A DNA stretch of 64,000 nt from Antennarius striatus (GCF_040054535.1 NC_090796.1:7762501-7826500); one strand, 5' to 3'; shown: positions 10,801-52,657, numbered from the stretch's first letter. Numbers and translations: made by a program. Notes: generated from the sequence alone by a model not told the origin.

Positions 10801-13800
10801 GTTTTAAACATTTCTGAAACTCCTGGAAACACAACACCAGCTCAGCAAGTGTAATACTGAAGTCCACCGTGCATTACCAAACACAAGTACAGTATTGTCA
10901 TTTGTTGGAATAGAAGAAACAAGAAGTAAATACCAGTCAAATCCACGTCCATTTTCATGTTCTTTTTAAGGAATGCCGTGTTGGTTACCAGTCTTGGTAC
11001 AGCACCAGTTGAATGAACAACCTTTTTCTGATGAGCTTTTCCCACTACAATGGTGAGAGGAGACTCTGCATGTCCAGTGCTGGCGTGGCCATTGAGTTTT
11101 CTTGCAGGAGTCTAAGAGATTAAAAAAAACATTGTCAATATAGCATTTAAAATACTGAAAAATGAAAGTAAGGAAGGAGTACATTGGATTTTTAAAAAAT
11201 TGATATTAAAAACAAGTACGAAACAGGAAAACACAGATTATAATATGTTTCAGGTTCAACAAGATACAGTTGATGTAAGACCAGCTTAAAAATTTCATTT
11301 TTATCACAGAGGTACTCAGCAAATGCTAAATATTATCTGTACCTGGGGTTTGGGTACAGCCTTCTTTGTTGTCTTCTTGGTGATAACTTTTTTAGCTGGA
11401 GCATGCACTTGAGCCTTCATTTGTCCAAATTTCACAATATTTGCCCACGAACTTAAGGCTGAAAGAAAAGAATTAGTTACAACTCAGATATCTTGCCTTC
11501 ATTGAATACTGTCAAATTACACTAGAAAAAACAAAGATTTCGGGGCCTTGCATACCTTTCATAGATCCTCGTGATATTCCACTTCTCCTGCACATGACTT
11601 TCAATGCACTCTTCCTCACACTTTGAGTTTTCCGTGAGGTGCTCTTCATGCTCTTCCTCCTCAGTGGCATTTTAGGAGTTACAGTGACTAAGGGCACCTG
11701 GTCAGCAGTGGCATGTTCAACAATTGGAGATGGTGTGTTGATCAATGACACAGAGAAACGCCCTTTTACTGTTGGTGTCTGGACTCCTGGTGTTACATGT
11801 CCATTGACTTTCGGAGTCTCTGCTTTATTTCTAGATGGAGACTTTCCTGTTGGAGAAGGACGGCTTGATTCTGAGGATTGGATTCTGGACTTCAAGGAAG
11901 GTGATGTAGCCTTAATAGAGGAGGTCTTAGATTTTGGTGATTCCTTTCCAGGAGTGACGACCTTGGGAGAAGGGGTGCTCGGTTTTGGCGATTTTGTTCC
12001 AGGAGTCGTGGCCTTGGGAGTACGGGTCCTCGCTTTTGGTGATTTTGGTCCAGGAGTCACTGCCTTGGGAGAAAGGGTCCTCTGTTTTGTTTCAGGAGTT
12101 TCTGCCTTGGTGGAAGGCTTCTTGGATGTTGGCGATTTCTTTCCAGGGGTATTTGTCTTGGGAGAAGGGGTGCTAGGTTTCGCTGACTTCTTTGCAGGAG
12201 ATGCAGCCTTGGGAGAAGATGGCTTGGATTTTGGTGACTTTTTTACTGGTGATGGAGTCTTGGGATTCTTGACACTAGATGACTTCTTTGGTGATGGAGT
12301 CCTTGTCTTTGCTGGACTATGTACTTTGTGACCATCTGAATGCTCCTACAAAATCAAAATTCATTTTGAGATTATGATGGATAACAATTGTATTGGATTA
12401 AAAATAACTATTACCATCCAATCTAGTAGTACCTGCAGCAATCCAATGACTGATGCTCGTCTGAGGACAGACTGCTTGGGTTTAAGCAGGCACAAGCTTC
12501 TTCGTGGGGCAGCACCTTTTCTTAACGGAGAGTCAGGAGGGAGTCGTTTGTCAAATAATTCAGGGCTCAGGTGACCTCCAAAGGACACCCGCTTCTTCTT
12601 CATTTGTTGTGTGGGCAAGTCGGCCGAAAGTTCTCCACTTTTGCGCTTTTTGGACATCTGGTTCACTAATAAATGAAAACATTTGCATCATGAAAACATT
12701 TGCATCATGAACATATTGCTAGAAATTCCATTAAACGTCTTAACTAGTTTAACATGTTAAAAAACGTGAAACAGAAACATTACAGTATTGATTACCCTTT
12801 TCAGCTTTCCCTGAGTTGCTTTTTGATTCTTTTACACAACTAACCACTGTTGTGTTTTCCTGGTCCTTCATCTCCTTGCTTCTCCTTCTCACAGGTGACT
12901 TAGGTGTTTGAGCAGAAACTTTCTCTACAACCTCACACACAGTGAACTTCTGTGGTGTCGCACGCCTTGTTTTCTGAGGTGAAATTGCCTCAGTCTTGAT
13001 AGCATTTTCTTCTTCGGTTCCAGTCATCTCAAGCGAGGGAACCGGGAAGGACTTCCGTTGCTTCTTAACAGACGTCGGGACCATATTACTTATCATTTTA
13101 ACCTGCCCTTTAGTTTCATCAGCTGCAGATGAGATTTTAGATTCATCCTTCTTAGGAGTGGTTTTATCTTCTGTAGACATCACAGACCTTCCACCAATTT
13201 TCTTGACTGAAACAGGTTTTGGAGTACAAAACTTTGAAGTAGGTGTTTGAAGCAGACTTGCAGAAGATTTCCGAGGCGTCTTGACATCCAGAGATTGTTT
13301 GATCATTTGATACAAATCATTGAAAGGTGAGGTGGTCTTGCTTTGCAGAGGACTGTCATCCTTCTTGGACTCCACTGCCTCCATTTTCTCCAGGGATCGC
13401 TGAATGTTGTCATGGTTTGTTCCATCTTTCAAACGACTTTCTATGGAAGATTTTTTAAATCAGAATATTAGACTTGATAGAATAGTCTTGATAGAATAGT
13501 CTAATACTTGGACCTAAAAAAACATTTTCACACATGTCCTGTAGAGTTCAGTATTGATGAAGTGCAAAAGCCATTGCATGAAAAGCAACCAGCATTTGGT
13601 AAGAGACAACAACTTTTTACAGTACACCAGGTTCAGCTGAGCCAAAAAATTCTTGGGACAAATTGAGTAGCTCCATACATAGTTAAGAGCAACAATTTGT
13701 ACCATATTACTTTAATTCCAAACCCACAGCTGCTAAGCAGGTCAGGAAGGTCTGAAAGTACACTAAATCCCTCAGCTAAACCAGAACAGTCACATAGTCC

Positions 13801-16231
13801 TACCTGTGGTAAGTTCAGCGGAGCTCTTTTCTTTTGCCTCAGTGGTGACAGTTTCTCCAACTTGCTGGTCTTGAAGAACCTAGGCATAAAAAGCTTTCAT
13901 CAGCACTTTCATAATGAAATTCAGGGGAGTGTCAGCACAGTTAAACATGATGGTGAGGCCGCAATGCTCTAGAAGTTAAGAAAAAATAAAGCAATTACCG
14001 GTACTTTAAAGGATTCAGTTTTGGTTCCTGTTGAAGACCTCCTTTTCTTTGGTGTTGGTGCTGGTGGGTACTCAAATCTGAAATACCAAATGCAAAACCA
14101 GTGTCACGCTTTTAATGCTAACGTCTCATTTTCCTTGTGTTGAGGTTATGAACTCTTCAAAAAGAACTGTAATACTATTTTAATTTAAGGTCAGACTAAC
14201 ACTACATTGGTGGTACTAGTGCATCCTAAGTTTTCATTGAGGCACAGAAGTAAACTATAGTCCCTAGTAATAAATTCCAAGAGTTACCTTTTTCATCAGT
14301 TCCAAAAAAAAAATCCACAACACTCAATAGCTTAAAATTAAGTTTTAAAGAGCTAATGTTGAAAAAGCATAACACACGAACAAACAAGCCTTAAAATATC
14401 TCAAAAGAATTTTTGAAAAACGGAAAAAATGGGAAAGCATCCAAATAAATTTACATAACAGAATCAGAGCAGACAGCTCTGAAGAGGGTTCACTCACTGA
14501 TATTACTGCTGTGTCCTGTGACATGCATGGACAATATGTACAATGTGTGATAACCTGAAGTTAATCCACAATTCCCTGGTTTGTCAGTTAAAAGTACAAA
14601 AGAACAAAAGAAATGTCTCCAGTGACAACAGGTTCATGTCAACCGATTCAACACTGGTAGAATCCAGCAAGATCTGTGTACAAAACAGGTTTATTTTCAC
14701 ATGCTTCAAGGTCCAACCTGATGCCCTGATTACTAAAATTTGTTCTCTTCCTACTCACCTGAAAGAACGATCAATAACTGTTATCACATCGCCATGCTTC
14801 AGTCGCTCACACTGCTGCAAAACTTCTCCATTGACACGAGTTGGATTCACTGAGCTCAAATTTGTCAAAATAACCTGAGAGAAGCAAAAAGAAATGATCT
14901 AAAAACACAGTACTGCTAAGTGGCAGATGACTGCCAGCTTTACATCCACAAGGATGTATTTCACATAGAAATGGCAGTTGTTGTCAACAGCAAAGTTAGC
15001 TTAGAACAAATGAGGCCATTAATTAGCATATTAAGATCTCATCTGTTTTCCCTTGAACTTTTTACGTATGCAGACACTTAAACAGATGCTGCTGATGCTA
15101 TTTCCGAGCACTATCAGCCCTTCGGTCCTGATTCGATCACAAGCACAGTGCAAAACATAATCTGGCCAATATGCATTGATTACACATTTGAGGATCTAAG
15201 TACTTGGATTCAAAACACAAATCCAGCATTAATGTTTTCTAACTTCTTCACAAAAGCATCAAGATTGTTGCAGAATCACTAAACTAGTCAGCCAACATTT
15301 TGAAAACCTCATTACAAATTCAGAAAAATCTAATTTGGTAAATGTTATGCACTATTTCTGTCTTTGTTTTAATAGCAATGTCCATTTCTCCAAATGTTGT
15401 ACTCTTTTATGCACATACAGAGTGGGGAATACATGCAATAACACTGTGCAGACACAGGTAGACAGGTTACAGTGCATCAGGTGTCAGCTTGATTTACAGT
15501 GGTCTGTGTGTGATCCAGCACCCCAGGGCACATAATAGAAAATCAGAAGAGGCTGCTATACATTTAAATGTCAGGGAAAGAAGTCAGTAGTTACAATTCA
15601 AAAATAACTTTAAAGGACATCTAGAATTAAGTTAATGTCACATTCCCAAGGAGTCATTACCTCTTTATTTTCATTCAAGTCAATTCTGCAATGCTCTTTG
15701 GAGACTTGAGGAAGCTGAATACGAATATCACAGTCAGGCTTCCTGCAAAGAGAACGAATTAATGTTACAAAAAAAGTAATGAAACACGTTCAAATCTAAA
15801 TGGTGATGCGTTCAAAGAGCCTTTAGTATAGTGAACATATGGACTGAAGGTTTGAATGAAGTCAGTTGTGCTTCATCCAAGGACACGAGCAGAGGTGACG
15901 TCAGTGATATATAACCCGCCTCCACACCAGCAGGGTTTATATATGCAGCTCCATCAAACTCAAGGGTCTGTACGTCACGGTAAATGTTAGCATAAACATA
16001 GCACATACATTTGTTTTCAGTGATCCTTAACCATGAGGTCTGTATGCTACTATTTACGGAGTAACCATGAAAATAATACGAGGATATTTAACAAGTAAAC
16101 GTCACAAATCTACCTAAGATCTCGTGAATTACATGGGCTCACCTTCCAAATAGGCATGTTGCTGTAAGAGGAAACTCTGTCCCATCTCCTCCGCTTCTCT
16201 TAATCACGACTATTTTCCCATGTAATGGCAT
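6047..16231 (-). CDS. mki67: mki67, proliferation marker Ki-67
   Basis: Sixteen coding exons join in one frame to 1,994 residues plus stop: 16143-16231, 15661-15742, 14759-14874, 13999-14077, 13804-13879, 12796-13440, 12433-12665, 11556-12345, 11343-11458, 10934-11111, 10679-10822, 9809-10542, 9485-9530, 9202-9285, 8025-8813 and 6047-7830. Ki-67 coats mitotic chromosomes as a surfactant and organises the perichromosomal layer. Supporting domains are an N-terminal FHA (residues about 1-95), a PP1-binding RVSF (388-391), the conserved AHQKKV.../DLTGVSEMFKTPV segment that precedes the repeats, short K-TP repeats (about 910-1085), and a long basic, Pro/Glu-rich tail with many RGR/RRGRK motifs like AT-hooks or the LR chromatin-binding tail. 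Human Ki-67 is about 3,256 residues with 16 repeats of about 122; this protein is shorter because the repeat region is reduced. The FHA domain excludes CDCA2/Repo-Man. Confidence 0.95.
8025..8813 (-). CDS. mki67: mki67 exon 16, acidic/basic tail part 1
   Basis: An acidic start (VDADEVDGNDH) is followed by Glu/Pro-rich sequence and basic clusters (SRRGKKLESKS, GRARRAKKNEA, KPKRGRRCKQ). It is phase 1 at both ends and shares extended similarity with the first part of exon 17. Confidence 0.9.
9202..9285 (-). CDS. mki67: mki67 exon 15
   Basis: Acidic segment coding LDFALEEPQDDVPSDMNDN between TATACAG and GTAAGT. Both ends are phase 1, so the exon can be skipped without a frameshift. Confidence 0.78.
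9485..9530 (-). CDS. mki67: mki67 exon 14 (46 bp)
   Basis: Small exon placed by acceptor TTTTTAACAG and donor GTTAGT. It codes VDDQTRLDCGGFIAK and keeps the frame from exon 13 into exon 15. Confidence 0.72.
9809..10542 (-). CDS. mki67: mki67 exon 13, compact Ki-67 repeats
   Basis: Codes about seven short units of the form K-T-P-x-x-K-x-E-P-V-E-D-x-x-G-x-K-R-L-L, for example KTPREKTEPVEDNFGIKRLL. These correspond to the core of the Ki-67 (K167R) repeat, which in mammals is embedded in units of about 122 residues. Confidence 0.93.
9845..10357 (-). repeat. mki67: tandem short K167R-type units
   Basis: Seven head-to-tail units of about 18-22 residues begin with QTPKQK and end with EDFEGLKELMEEP. 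One unit is separated from the next by a diverged acidic insert (around EKDLSEETHLRSS). Confidence 0.85.
10679..10822 (-). CDS. mki67: mki67 exon 12
   Basis: Codes VSEMFKTPVNEKKRRSV, the first family E-M-F-K-T-P-V motif, plus two more TP sites. Confidence 0.92.
10934..11111 (-). CDS. mki67: mki67 exon 11
   Basis: Codes GHAESPLTIVVGKAHQKKV and MKMDVDLTG, matching the conserved human segment G-H-A-N-S-P-C-T-I-I-I-G-K-A-H just before the repeats. Confidence 0.93.
11343..11458 (-). CDS. mki67: mki67 exon 10
   Basis: Codes SSWANIVKFGQMKAQVHAP, matching human K-S-W-A-D-V-V-K-L-G-A, followed by a Lys-rich stretch. Confidence 0.9.
11556..12345 (-). CDS. mki67: mki67 exon 9, Ser/Thr-Pro tandem repeats
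   Basis: The first half is a Lys/Pro/Ser/Thr array with a 17-residue period; the second half returns to conserved sequence (VKGRFSVSLINTPSP and KVMCRRSGISRGSMK). The acceptor is TTTTGTAG and the donor GTATGC. The opposite strand has a long open frame here only because the repeat is compositionally biased. Confidence 0.92.
11881..12216 (-). repeat. mki67: 51-bp coding tandem repeat (17-residue S/TP unit)
   Basis: Units such as SPKAVTPGPKSPKARTR, TPKATTPGTKSPKPSTP and SPKVVTPGKESPKSKTS follow one another with a 17-codon period, with diverged copies on both sides. Each unit offers up to three S/T-P sites flanked by Lys, resembling histone H1-tail repeats. Confidence 0.88.
12433..12665 (-). CDS. 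mki67: mki67 exon 8, PP1-binding motif
   Basis: Codes KKKRVSFGGHLSPELFDKRL then PPDSPLRKGAAP. RVSF is the protein phosphatase 1 docking motif shared by Ki-67 and Repo-Man, and the following FGGHLSPELFD block is the family hallmark. Confidence 0.95.
12796..13440 (-). CDS. mki67: mki67 exon 7, linker rich in TP/SP sites
   Basis: Contains FNDLYQMIKQSLDVKTP, equivalent to the human F-W-K-L-Y-E-S-V-K-K-E-L-D-V-K segment, and several SP/TP sites next to Lys/Arg (KTPRKSS, RATPQK, QTPKSPVRRR) that fit CDK phosphorylation. The downstream intron contains a small tandem duplication (about 12675-12712). Confidence 0.9.
13804..13879 (-). CDS. mki67: mki67 exon 6
   Basis: Low-complexity hydrophilic linker (GETVTTEAKEKSSAEL). 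It is placed by splice consensus and by frame continuity between exons 5 and 7; it carries no domain of its own. Confidence 0.78.
13999..14077 (-). CDS. mki67: mki67 exon 5
   Basis: A short exon coding FEYPPAPTPKKRRSS, a Pro-rich basic segment that resembles a nuclear localisation signal. The acceptor is ATTTCAG and the donor GTAATT. Confidence 0.85.
14759..14874 (-). CDS. mki67: mki67 exon 4, FHA end
   Basis: Codes NPTRVNGEVLQQCERLKHGD and VITVIDRSFR, the N-x-x-x-V-N-G and L-x-x-G-D strands of FHA, followed by the family's I-D-R-S-F-R. Confidence 0.93.
15661..15742 (-). CDS. mki67: mki67 exon 3, FHA core
   Basis: Codes CDIRIQLPQVSKEHCRIDL, containing the FHA phosphopeptide-binding S-x-x-H motif (SKEH). 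Confidence 0.92.
16143..16231 (-). CDS. mki67: mki67 exon 2, start codon and FHA beginning
   Basis: Codes MPLHGKIVVIKRSGGDGTEF and TCLFGR, the start of the FHA domain. The exon extends 14 bp upstream of the ATG (to 16245), so the first exon is non-coding. Confidence 0.92.
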
Positions 16232-16656
16232 TTTCGTTATGTTACCTGGAAAAATACAGGCGTCAAAATGGAACTAAAGAGCTGGAGAAACCATGACGAT
16301 ATCAATTAAATGTTTCATACATAGCATTAACATTAGTAGACAGCACGCAGAAACAGCTACACGGAAGGTAAAATGTGAGACAAATCAGGATTTCTATTGG
16401 TTAGTGACTCCTGTGTTAAAAACTTCGCTTAATTTGACACTATTGTTGCAAAACTATGTTCATTTTTATGAAACAGTAACATTGACGACCCGTCAATTGT
16501 GTCTCGATAACGAGTCTATACGCTTAACAGTGACGCACATCGAAATAAAAATATTAGCAACTGCGCTTTTGAATGAAATTTATAACACTGACGGGGAGTT
16601 TGCTTAAAGTCGACCGAAATGAAGCTTAAAAGGAAACACATGCATTGTAGTCTTAC

Positions 16657-16700
16657 CTGAAAGTTTGTTCAAAGACGCGTTGAATGCTGAAAATCCATAA
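16657..16700 (-). other. mki67: mki67 non-coding exon 1 (3' part)
   Basis: A splice donor (GTAAGA, minus strand) lies at 16651-16656. It pairs with the acceptor TTTTTCCAG at 16246, 15 bp before the ATG codon. The upstream edge (transcription start) cannot be fixed from sequence alone; 16700 is nominal. Confidence 0.5.
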
Positions 16701-17056
16701 ACGTCTACTGGAATGTAGCGAAGAGATATTTAATTATTAAATCAGACTGCTAACATAACGACATAAATGAACTACTCTACAACGAACGACGGCGAACGTA
16801 AGCACTCATTTGTCCTCCGTAGCACCTACAGTCGTGACCCTGTTGTATCACTACGCTGTACTTACACACACACGGACATATACACAATTACCTGGAGTAA
16901 ACACACGAATTAAATAAAATGTTTGATGTCATTCGTATATCATTGTGTTAGAGTTCCGTTTGACTGGTTAAATTAACTGTAACGTTGCCTACGCACCAGG
17001 ATCTATTTTGTTTATAATTTTAGCGGAACAATACCACGTCAGTAAAGCGACACTGA

Positions 17057-17100
17057 TTTGAAAATATTTGAAATTCCGCGCGAACAAATGCGATTGGTTT
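17057..17100 (-). promoter_or_regulatory. mki67: cell-cycle promoter elements upstream of mki67
   Basis: Within 44 bp lie two TTTGAA motifs (CHR type; 17057-17062 and 17068-17073), a palindromic E2F-like TTCCGCGCGAA (17074-17084) and an inverted CCAAT box (ATTGG, 17093-17097). MKI67 is a known DREAM/MMB target, and this CHR plus E2F plus CCAAT combination is what such promoters show. The distance to the 5' exon (about 360 bp) suggests the start site lies between 16700 and 17050. Confidence 0.6.
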
Positions 17101-17139
17101 AAACGTCACTCTGTCGTTGAGAGGGCGGTACGCGTTCCA

Positions 17140-18534
17140 ATTCAATTCACCAAACTTTATTGACACTACGTAGACAGCATATGTTTAAATTGACAATGTG
17201 CGTTCAAATAATGGATAATTATGACAACAAAATGAAACTAAAAGTAAATAGTTGAATATATGATACAGTGATGTTTTAAATATCGTTTTATTCCTGTTTG
17301 AAATGTTCTCTATTTATACTGGACCGTTTGTATAGTGTGTACGTCCTTGCAGTTTACCGTCTTTATTGGCTTGACAATAGGCGAAGCTCTTTTTCTGTTA
17401 CAGCAGTTCAAAACGTTGCAGTGTGTTTGTAAAGAGTTTTGTGTTCATTAGCCAGTTCTTCAAGGTGTTACTAGCTCTTTCTGATCTGAGAGTAGTATCT
17501 GTCTCTGAGGTCTTAGAATAGGACGTTTATTATTATCGTAATTCAGTTTCTACTCTGCGGAAGCAAGTATTCCTGTGGTGTCTTTTTCTATGACGAGGCT
17601 GTGTTCATGGAGTCTGAGGTGACTGTAAAACAGTCTATGTTCAGGGTGTGATGGGTCTGCGTTGGCATCTCCATCCAATGTTCCTGATTCTGGACATGAA
17701 GTCTTGAAGGTAGGGCAGGTTTGGCACCTTTTACTTCTTTGTGCTGTCCTGAGTTTGTTGTAGTCTTTTCCTGTCTTGTTTGGTGGGCATCCCCAACCAG
17801 ATAGTGATAGATGAGCCGAGAACACATTGTTTCTGTCTATAGTCATGTTAGATCTTAACATTTTGACAGTTCATTGCAGAAACAGCATTGGCGTAATTGA
17901 TTAAATTGGCAAGTTCCAAACAAAACTGACTCAATTTACAAGGTACTGATATTCCATGTACTGTAATGGTTGGGTTGGCTACTGAGGCAGCAAACTATAA
18001 TAGAGCCATTGTTCATGTTATCATTTAAAGGTGCCTCTTTTGTTCTAAAACAAATGATTTTGTCAGTACAGTACTTACAAAATAATATGTTCTCAAAGTA
18101 GCTCTATGAATACATCATCTTTGAGAAAACTAATTGTACTAAATGATATTCTGTGCAGCTTGCTTTGACGACCTTTTTTAATGATGGGAAAGACAAGACA
18201 GCAGTTGTCAAAGTGCCAGCAATTCTGGAACCAATCAATTATATTCTTAAAGTCATGTACAGATTTGTCTAACTTTGCCTTGTCCAAATGATCAAGTGAT
18301 TATTACTTTATCTTGGCATCATTGTTGTCTTTAAGTCAACATTTAAAGAAAGATTGTGTAACACTGAAACAAAGAGATGGGCAAAACTTTAACAATATCT
18401 TCTTGAAATACTTTCATTACAAACATAATAAGTTACGAAACTTTGCGCTAACCTTTGATTTTTTTATATTGATGCATAGGAAAAGTCTACTGAAGTCAGA
18501 ATGAAAGAATGACACAAGACAACAACACCACACA
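17140..18534. other. intergenic DNA between mki67 and rara
   Basis: AT-rich, with no exon or known repeat that I can name. A 103-codon open frame on the minus strand (17550-17861) has no family resemblance or splice context. Confidence 0.5.
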
Positions 18535-18557
18535 TTTAATAATTATTAAATGTTGCT

Positions 18558-18563
18558 TTTATT
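18558..18563 (-). terminator. rara: poly(A) signal AATAAA, rara
   Basis: AATAAA on the minus strand, about 2.3 kb past the stop codon; cleavage is expected around 18535-18548. Confidence 0.5.
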
Positions 18564-19993
18564 TTTGATTTTTTTTTTGTTGTTTTGTTTTTTTTTCCCC
18601 AAAGTCACTTAATCTTGACAAAATCGCAACATACTTCTCAAACTGAAGATGTGTCCGTTGCTATTCCAAATTAGCTGTGGAGGGAAAAGTTGTGCGCTGA
18701 TCTGGACAGGTGAAGTCCGTAATGATGAAAGCAGCTTTGACCGTACAAATAAAAATAACACAACAACAAAAAAAACTAGGAAAGACTCCACACTGGCATC
18801 CTATGTCATAACGCTGTGGGGTCAGGGTCAGCGTCTCTCCACACAAGTCCTGGTCTGCTAGGCCGAAAAAAAATGAGTGACTGAAGAATGATTCAGGGGC
18901 TCAGTAGCAGAAGAGTATGTATATGTGTGTGTGTATATGTGTGTGTGCATTCGCGACAGGAGGGTTAGGAAGTGCAGCACAGAACATGTACATAGAACAG
19001 GCCAAGCACACAAAATGATTCCTTCCTGAGACATTGGTATGTGTACAGTAATGATGGTCTTGATGATGAGTGTATTGTCTGTGAAGGCGTTTTGGCATAA
19101 AGTGAGTCTCAGGGTTCAAAGATGCCCTGGATCTGGCAAAAAGTCACGTACTGTTTCTACCACAGGTTGTCATGGGGAGATTTGTGGAACCTAGTTGACA
19201 AACATCACATTTGGGACATTCACTTGCCTGACCGCTGATGGAGCAGAGGGATTCGTACAATCTAGCCTTTTCCCATCCACTGCAGATTATTGATCCATTC
19301 AGAGACTTCTCAGAATCACTTGTGTTTAATACAGTGTGTATGTACACCATTCTTCACATTTGAACTGTCTTTGAAGATGAGCTGCTACAGCACACTTGAA
19401 CCCCGCAGGCTACAGGTGCTTCTAGCTCATCACTTTCAGAATCATTTCTTTCTGCTACAAGGCCAAAAAGCTCTGCCCCAACTGGAGTGCTACTTTTGTC
19501 ATCTACTGTATTCAAAAAACATCTTTCAAAAAGTCTACGGTGAGGAGGTTGAAAAAGTTTGTGAAAGCCACATCCTGAACAGCCAGTGATTGGTTAAGGG
19601 TCTGTCCAGTATTTAGCAGGTCACAAAACATGAAAGAACTTCCTTCAGTAAAATGTGCTCACAATGTCTTTTCTCGCATCACAAACCTATAAACAAAACA
19701 CATAAAAGTTTTTTTTTTTAAATCAGGTGAAGCCTAAAACTCTTCATAGTTTTTAAGAAATGAATACAGCTTATATACACAAACTCAAAGGCTACTTAAA
19801 ATACACCTTAATAATGAATCTTCATTAATTTGATTTCTTGAAAGGACCTGTGACCATATCATACAACTGAGTTCATACAATCATTTTTTTTCCATTCTCT
19901 TGGAAGTAAAATAAAGAAAAGGAAAACAAATCCAACCTGGAATAGTCGGTGATATTCATTGCAACTTGTTTTCTGTGCACATTTCTCTGTCTC

Positions 19994-20015
19994 TGTGTGT
20001 GTGTGTGTGTGTGTT

Positions 20016-20052
<37 letters not shown>
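19994..20052. repeat. (GT)n microsatellite in rara 3'UTR
   Basis: GT dinucleotide run with one TTTGC interruption; transcribed as (CA)n in the rara mRNA if the 3'UTR is as called. Confidence 0.95.
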
Positions 20053-20054
<2 letters not shown>

Positions 20055-20646
20055 ATTGGCAAGAGATTTCAAGTTCTTTTGCATTTTGTTAATTAGAGTA
20101 ATGTACAAATGTGATAAAACTGAAATGTGTCTCTCAAAGGGTATGAAAAGATTCAAACAGTGAAGGAGTACAACAATTCTAATCTCAGAAAGCATGTCCT
20201 CCTTTCCACCTGGCATTCTGTTCTGGACATGTCAGTCACAATAGTTCCTTAACTTTTTCTATATATATTCATATATCTTTTGTACGAAATCTGTTCTGTT
20301 GGAGTTGAAAAAAGAGAAAAGACCCAAAGTCTATGAGGAAGGGGGTCTTAATAGGAGTCCCATGCTTGCAGTCCGCCTCAGAGTACAAGAAAAAAAAAGT
20401 GTCTGGTGTTTGTCAAGTCTGTCTGTATGCAATGTTCTTTTCCTATATTAGTCCCACGGCGCCGGACCCACTCTCGGCTCGAATCAAAACTGCTCTCCAC
20501 TGCTTCTAGAGTTGTTGTCATAAGTATTTCGAAGAAAGTTGGAGAAGGGAGGAGCAGCAGTAGAGTAGAAGGTAGAAAGTGGAAGATGAGTCATCAGCAG
20601 TGTTTACGGTGTGGTCTCTCAGAGGCGGCCGGTTGCCCTAGCCTGT

Positions 20647-20665
20647 CCCCCCCCCCCCCCCCCCC
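20647..20665. repeat. C homopolymer, 19 bp
   Basis: Run of 19 C on the plus strand, hence a G-run in the rara transcript 3'UTR about 200 bp after the stop codon. Length may be unreliable in assembly. Confidence 0.9.
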
Positions 20666-20866
20666 ACATCAGGATGGTACTCCACAGCGAGGGAAAGCAG
20701 ATCAGGAGTTGAGGATTTGTGTTATAGTGGAGGAGGACGTTTGCTCCGCCACTCTCCTGTGTTCAGCTGTCAGGGTGAAAGCCCCCTCCTCCTTTCCTCT
20801 CCTCTTAAGAACGTCAAAGGAGGAGACTGAGAGCATTGTGAGGAAAAATCAAAAGGTGGGCTACAA

Positions 20867-51342
<30,476 letters not shown>

Positions 51343-52657
51343 ACGGTACGGGACAACAGCAGAGGATTATAATCAGAAAACGAACTAGTGTCGCGCACGC
51401 AGAAACCGGGAGCGTTGTGGATTTCAGGTCGCCACCAGCAGAGGTAGAAACCGAGGCGGCCAAAAGGGAGGGAAACTGCATTAAAATCGAAAGAAAAGTG
51501 ACAAATCCAGAGACTGCGGGGACATTTAAACATTTGGTATCGTCTTTACGCGATGTATTGATTGTAAAGCCAACCGGATCGTGGGTCGGCTGTAGCCCTA
51601 GTCGGCTGCGCTCAATTTGGAAACATATCGCAGAAGAACAGTCTGCATGTTGTCCGACGCCAGGTCTGGGTCCGGATTCTACACTACAAAATAAAGATTC
51701 GGGGAAGTTCAGCAGAAAAATAATCAGTCCGTTCTGTGTCACTCAAACAGAGAGCAACATCTGAGGTTGTGCCCCCACCATACAAAAAGAAAAAAAACAA
51801 CAAAAATCTGGATTAAATCCTGGTGGGAGAAAATGACAGGAATTTCCTAAAATCAGTTTCCACAGCGCAGGAAAATATCAACGGGATGAACGCAACAATA
51901 TCAAGAGAGGAAATTCCGTCTAGTTGCAGTTCACGGATGGTTGTCCCGTTTGCGCCCGCCGTGGGTGGGTGGGTGGACTCCTGTCTGCTCCCTGAATGAA
52001 ATGCTCCTTTCTCCGGTCCGGGTCTCCCGATCAGAACCCGCTTTTTGGATATCCCGGTGCGTAAAAACAGTGCAGCAGCACCTTGTTTGTGTTTTTGCAG
52101 AGAGAAGCCGAAATCAATCCCGCACCAAATCGTGCAGATAACATGTTCTGTAAAAAATGTGACAAGGCACAGCAGCTGAGGGCTCTGGCTCCACCTCCAG
52201 CGGGCTCTTTCTCTTTTTTTTCTCCTTCATACCCTCCGTCTCTTTTCATGGGTTGCTCCTCCTACGTTTAACCCCTTCCGGGACGTCACAGTGGATCTCC
52301 CTTTAACTAATCTCGGGCTCTGCATGGGACTTTGAGGGGGCGGGAGCCCGCTGCCCTCCTCTTCCTCCTCCTCCTCACCTCCCAGATTTGGGTGCTTTAC
52401 TTTAAATAGAAATATATTTGAGGATGTGATCAATTCATATAAACTGAGGAAGAAGTGCTCCATATCTCAGCTGGAGTTCATGGCTACACCAGACTATCTC
52501 TCTGGACTCTTTTCCTGGAAGTTTCTGTCCATGTTCTCTTTTCGAGCTCCTCCTTCCAGCTAACTTGACCCTTTCCCTCATGCTCTCATCAGTCCTTACC
52601 CTCGGATTTTTTCTCTCCCCCAGCCTCGTCTCCCTAATTTGCCTAATGCTATGCAGC

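Larger units (their letters stand above)
18535..20866 (-). other. rara: rara 3'UTR
   Basis: About 2.3 kb follows the rara stop codon and ends at a canonical AATAAA (minus strand) at 18558-18563, after which the T-rich plus strand gives way to intergenic sequence. It contains a GT microsatellite (19994-20052), a C-run (20647-20665) and AT-rich blocks. Confidence 0.6.

Noticed and set aside
11639..12331. A 230-codon plus-strand open frame opposite mki67 exon 9
   Set aside because: Mirror of the 51-bp S/TP repeat; its own repeat period is the same, so it is a shadow.
12433..16231. Assignment of the second gene to CDCA2 (Repo-Man) on the basis of the shared PP1-docking block
   Set aside because: The N-terminal FHA domain and the K-TP repeats are Ki-67 features and are absent from Repo-Man.
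17550..17861. A 103-codon minus-strand open frame between mki67 and rara
   Set aside because: No domain, no splice context and no family similarity that I recognise; could be an old repeat, but cannot be supported.
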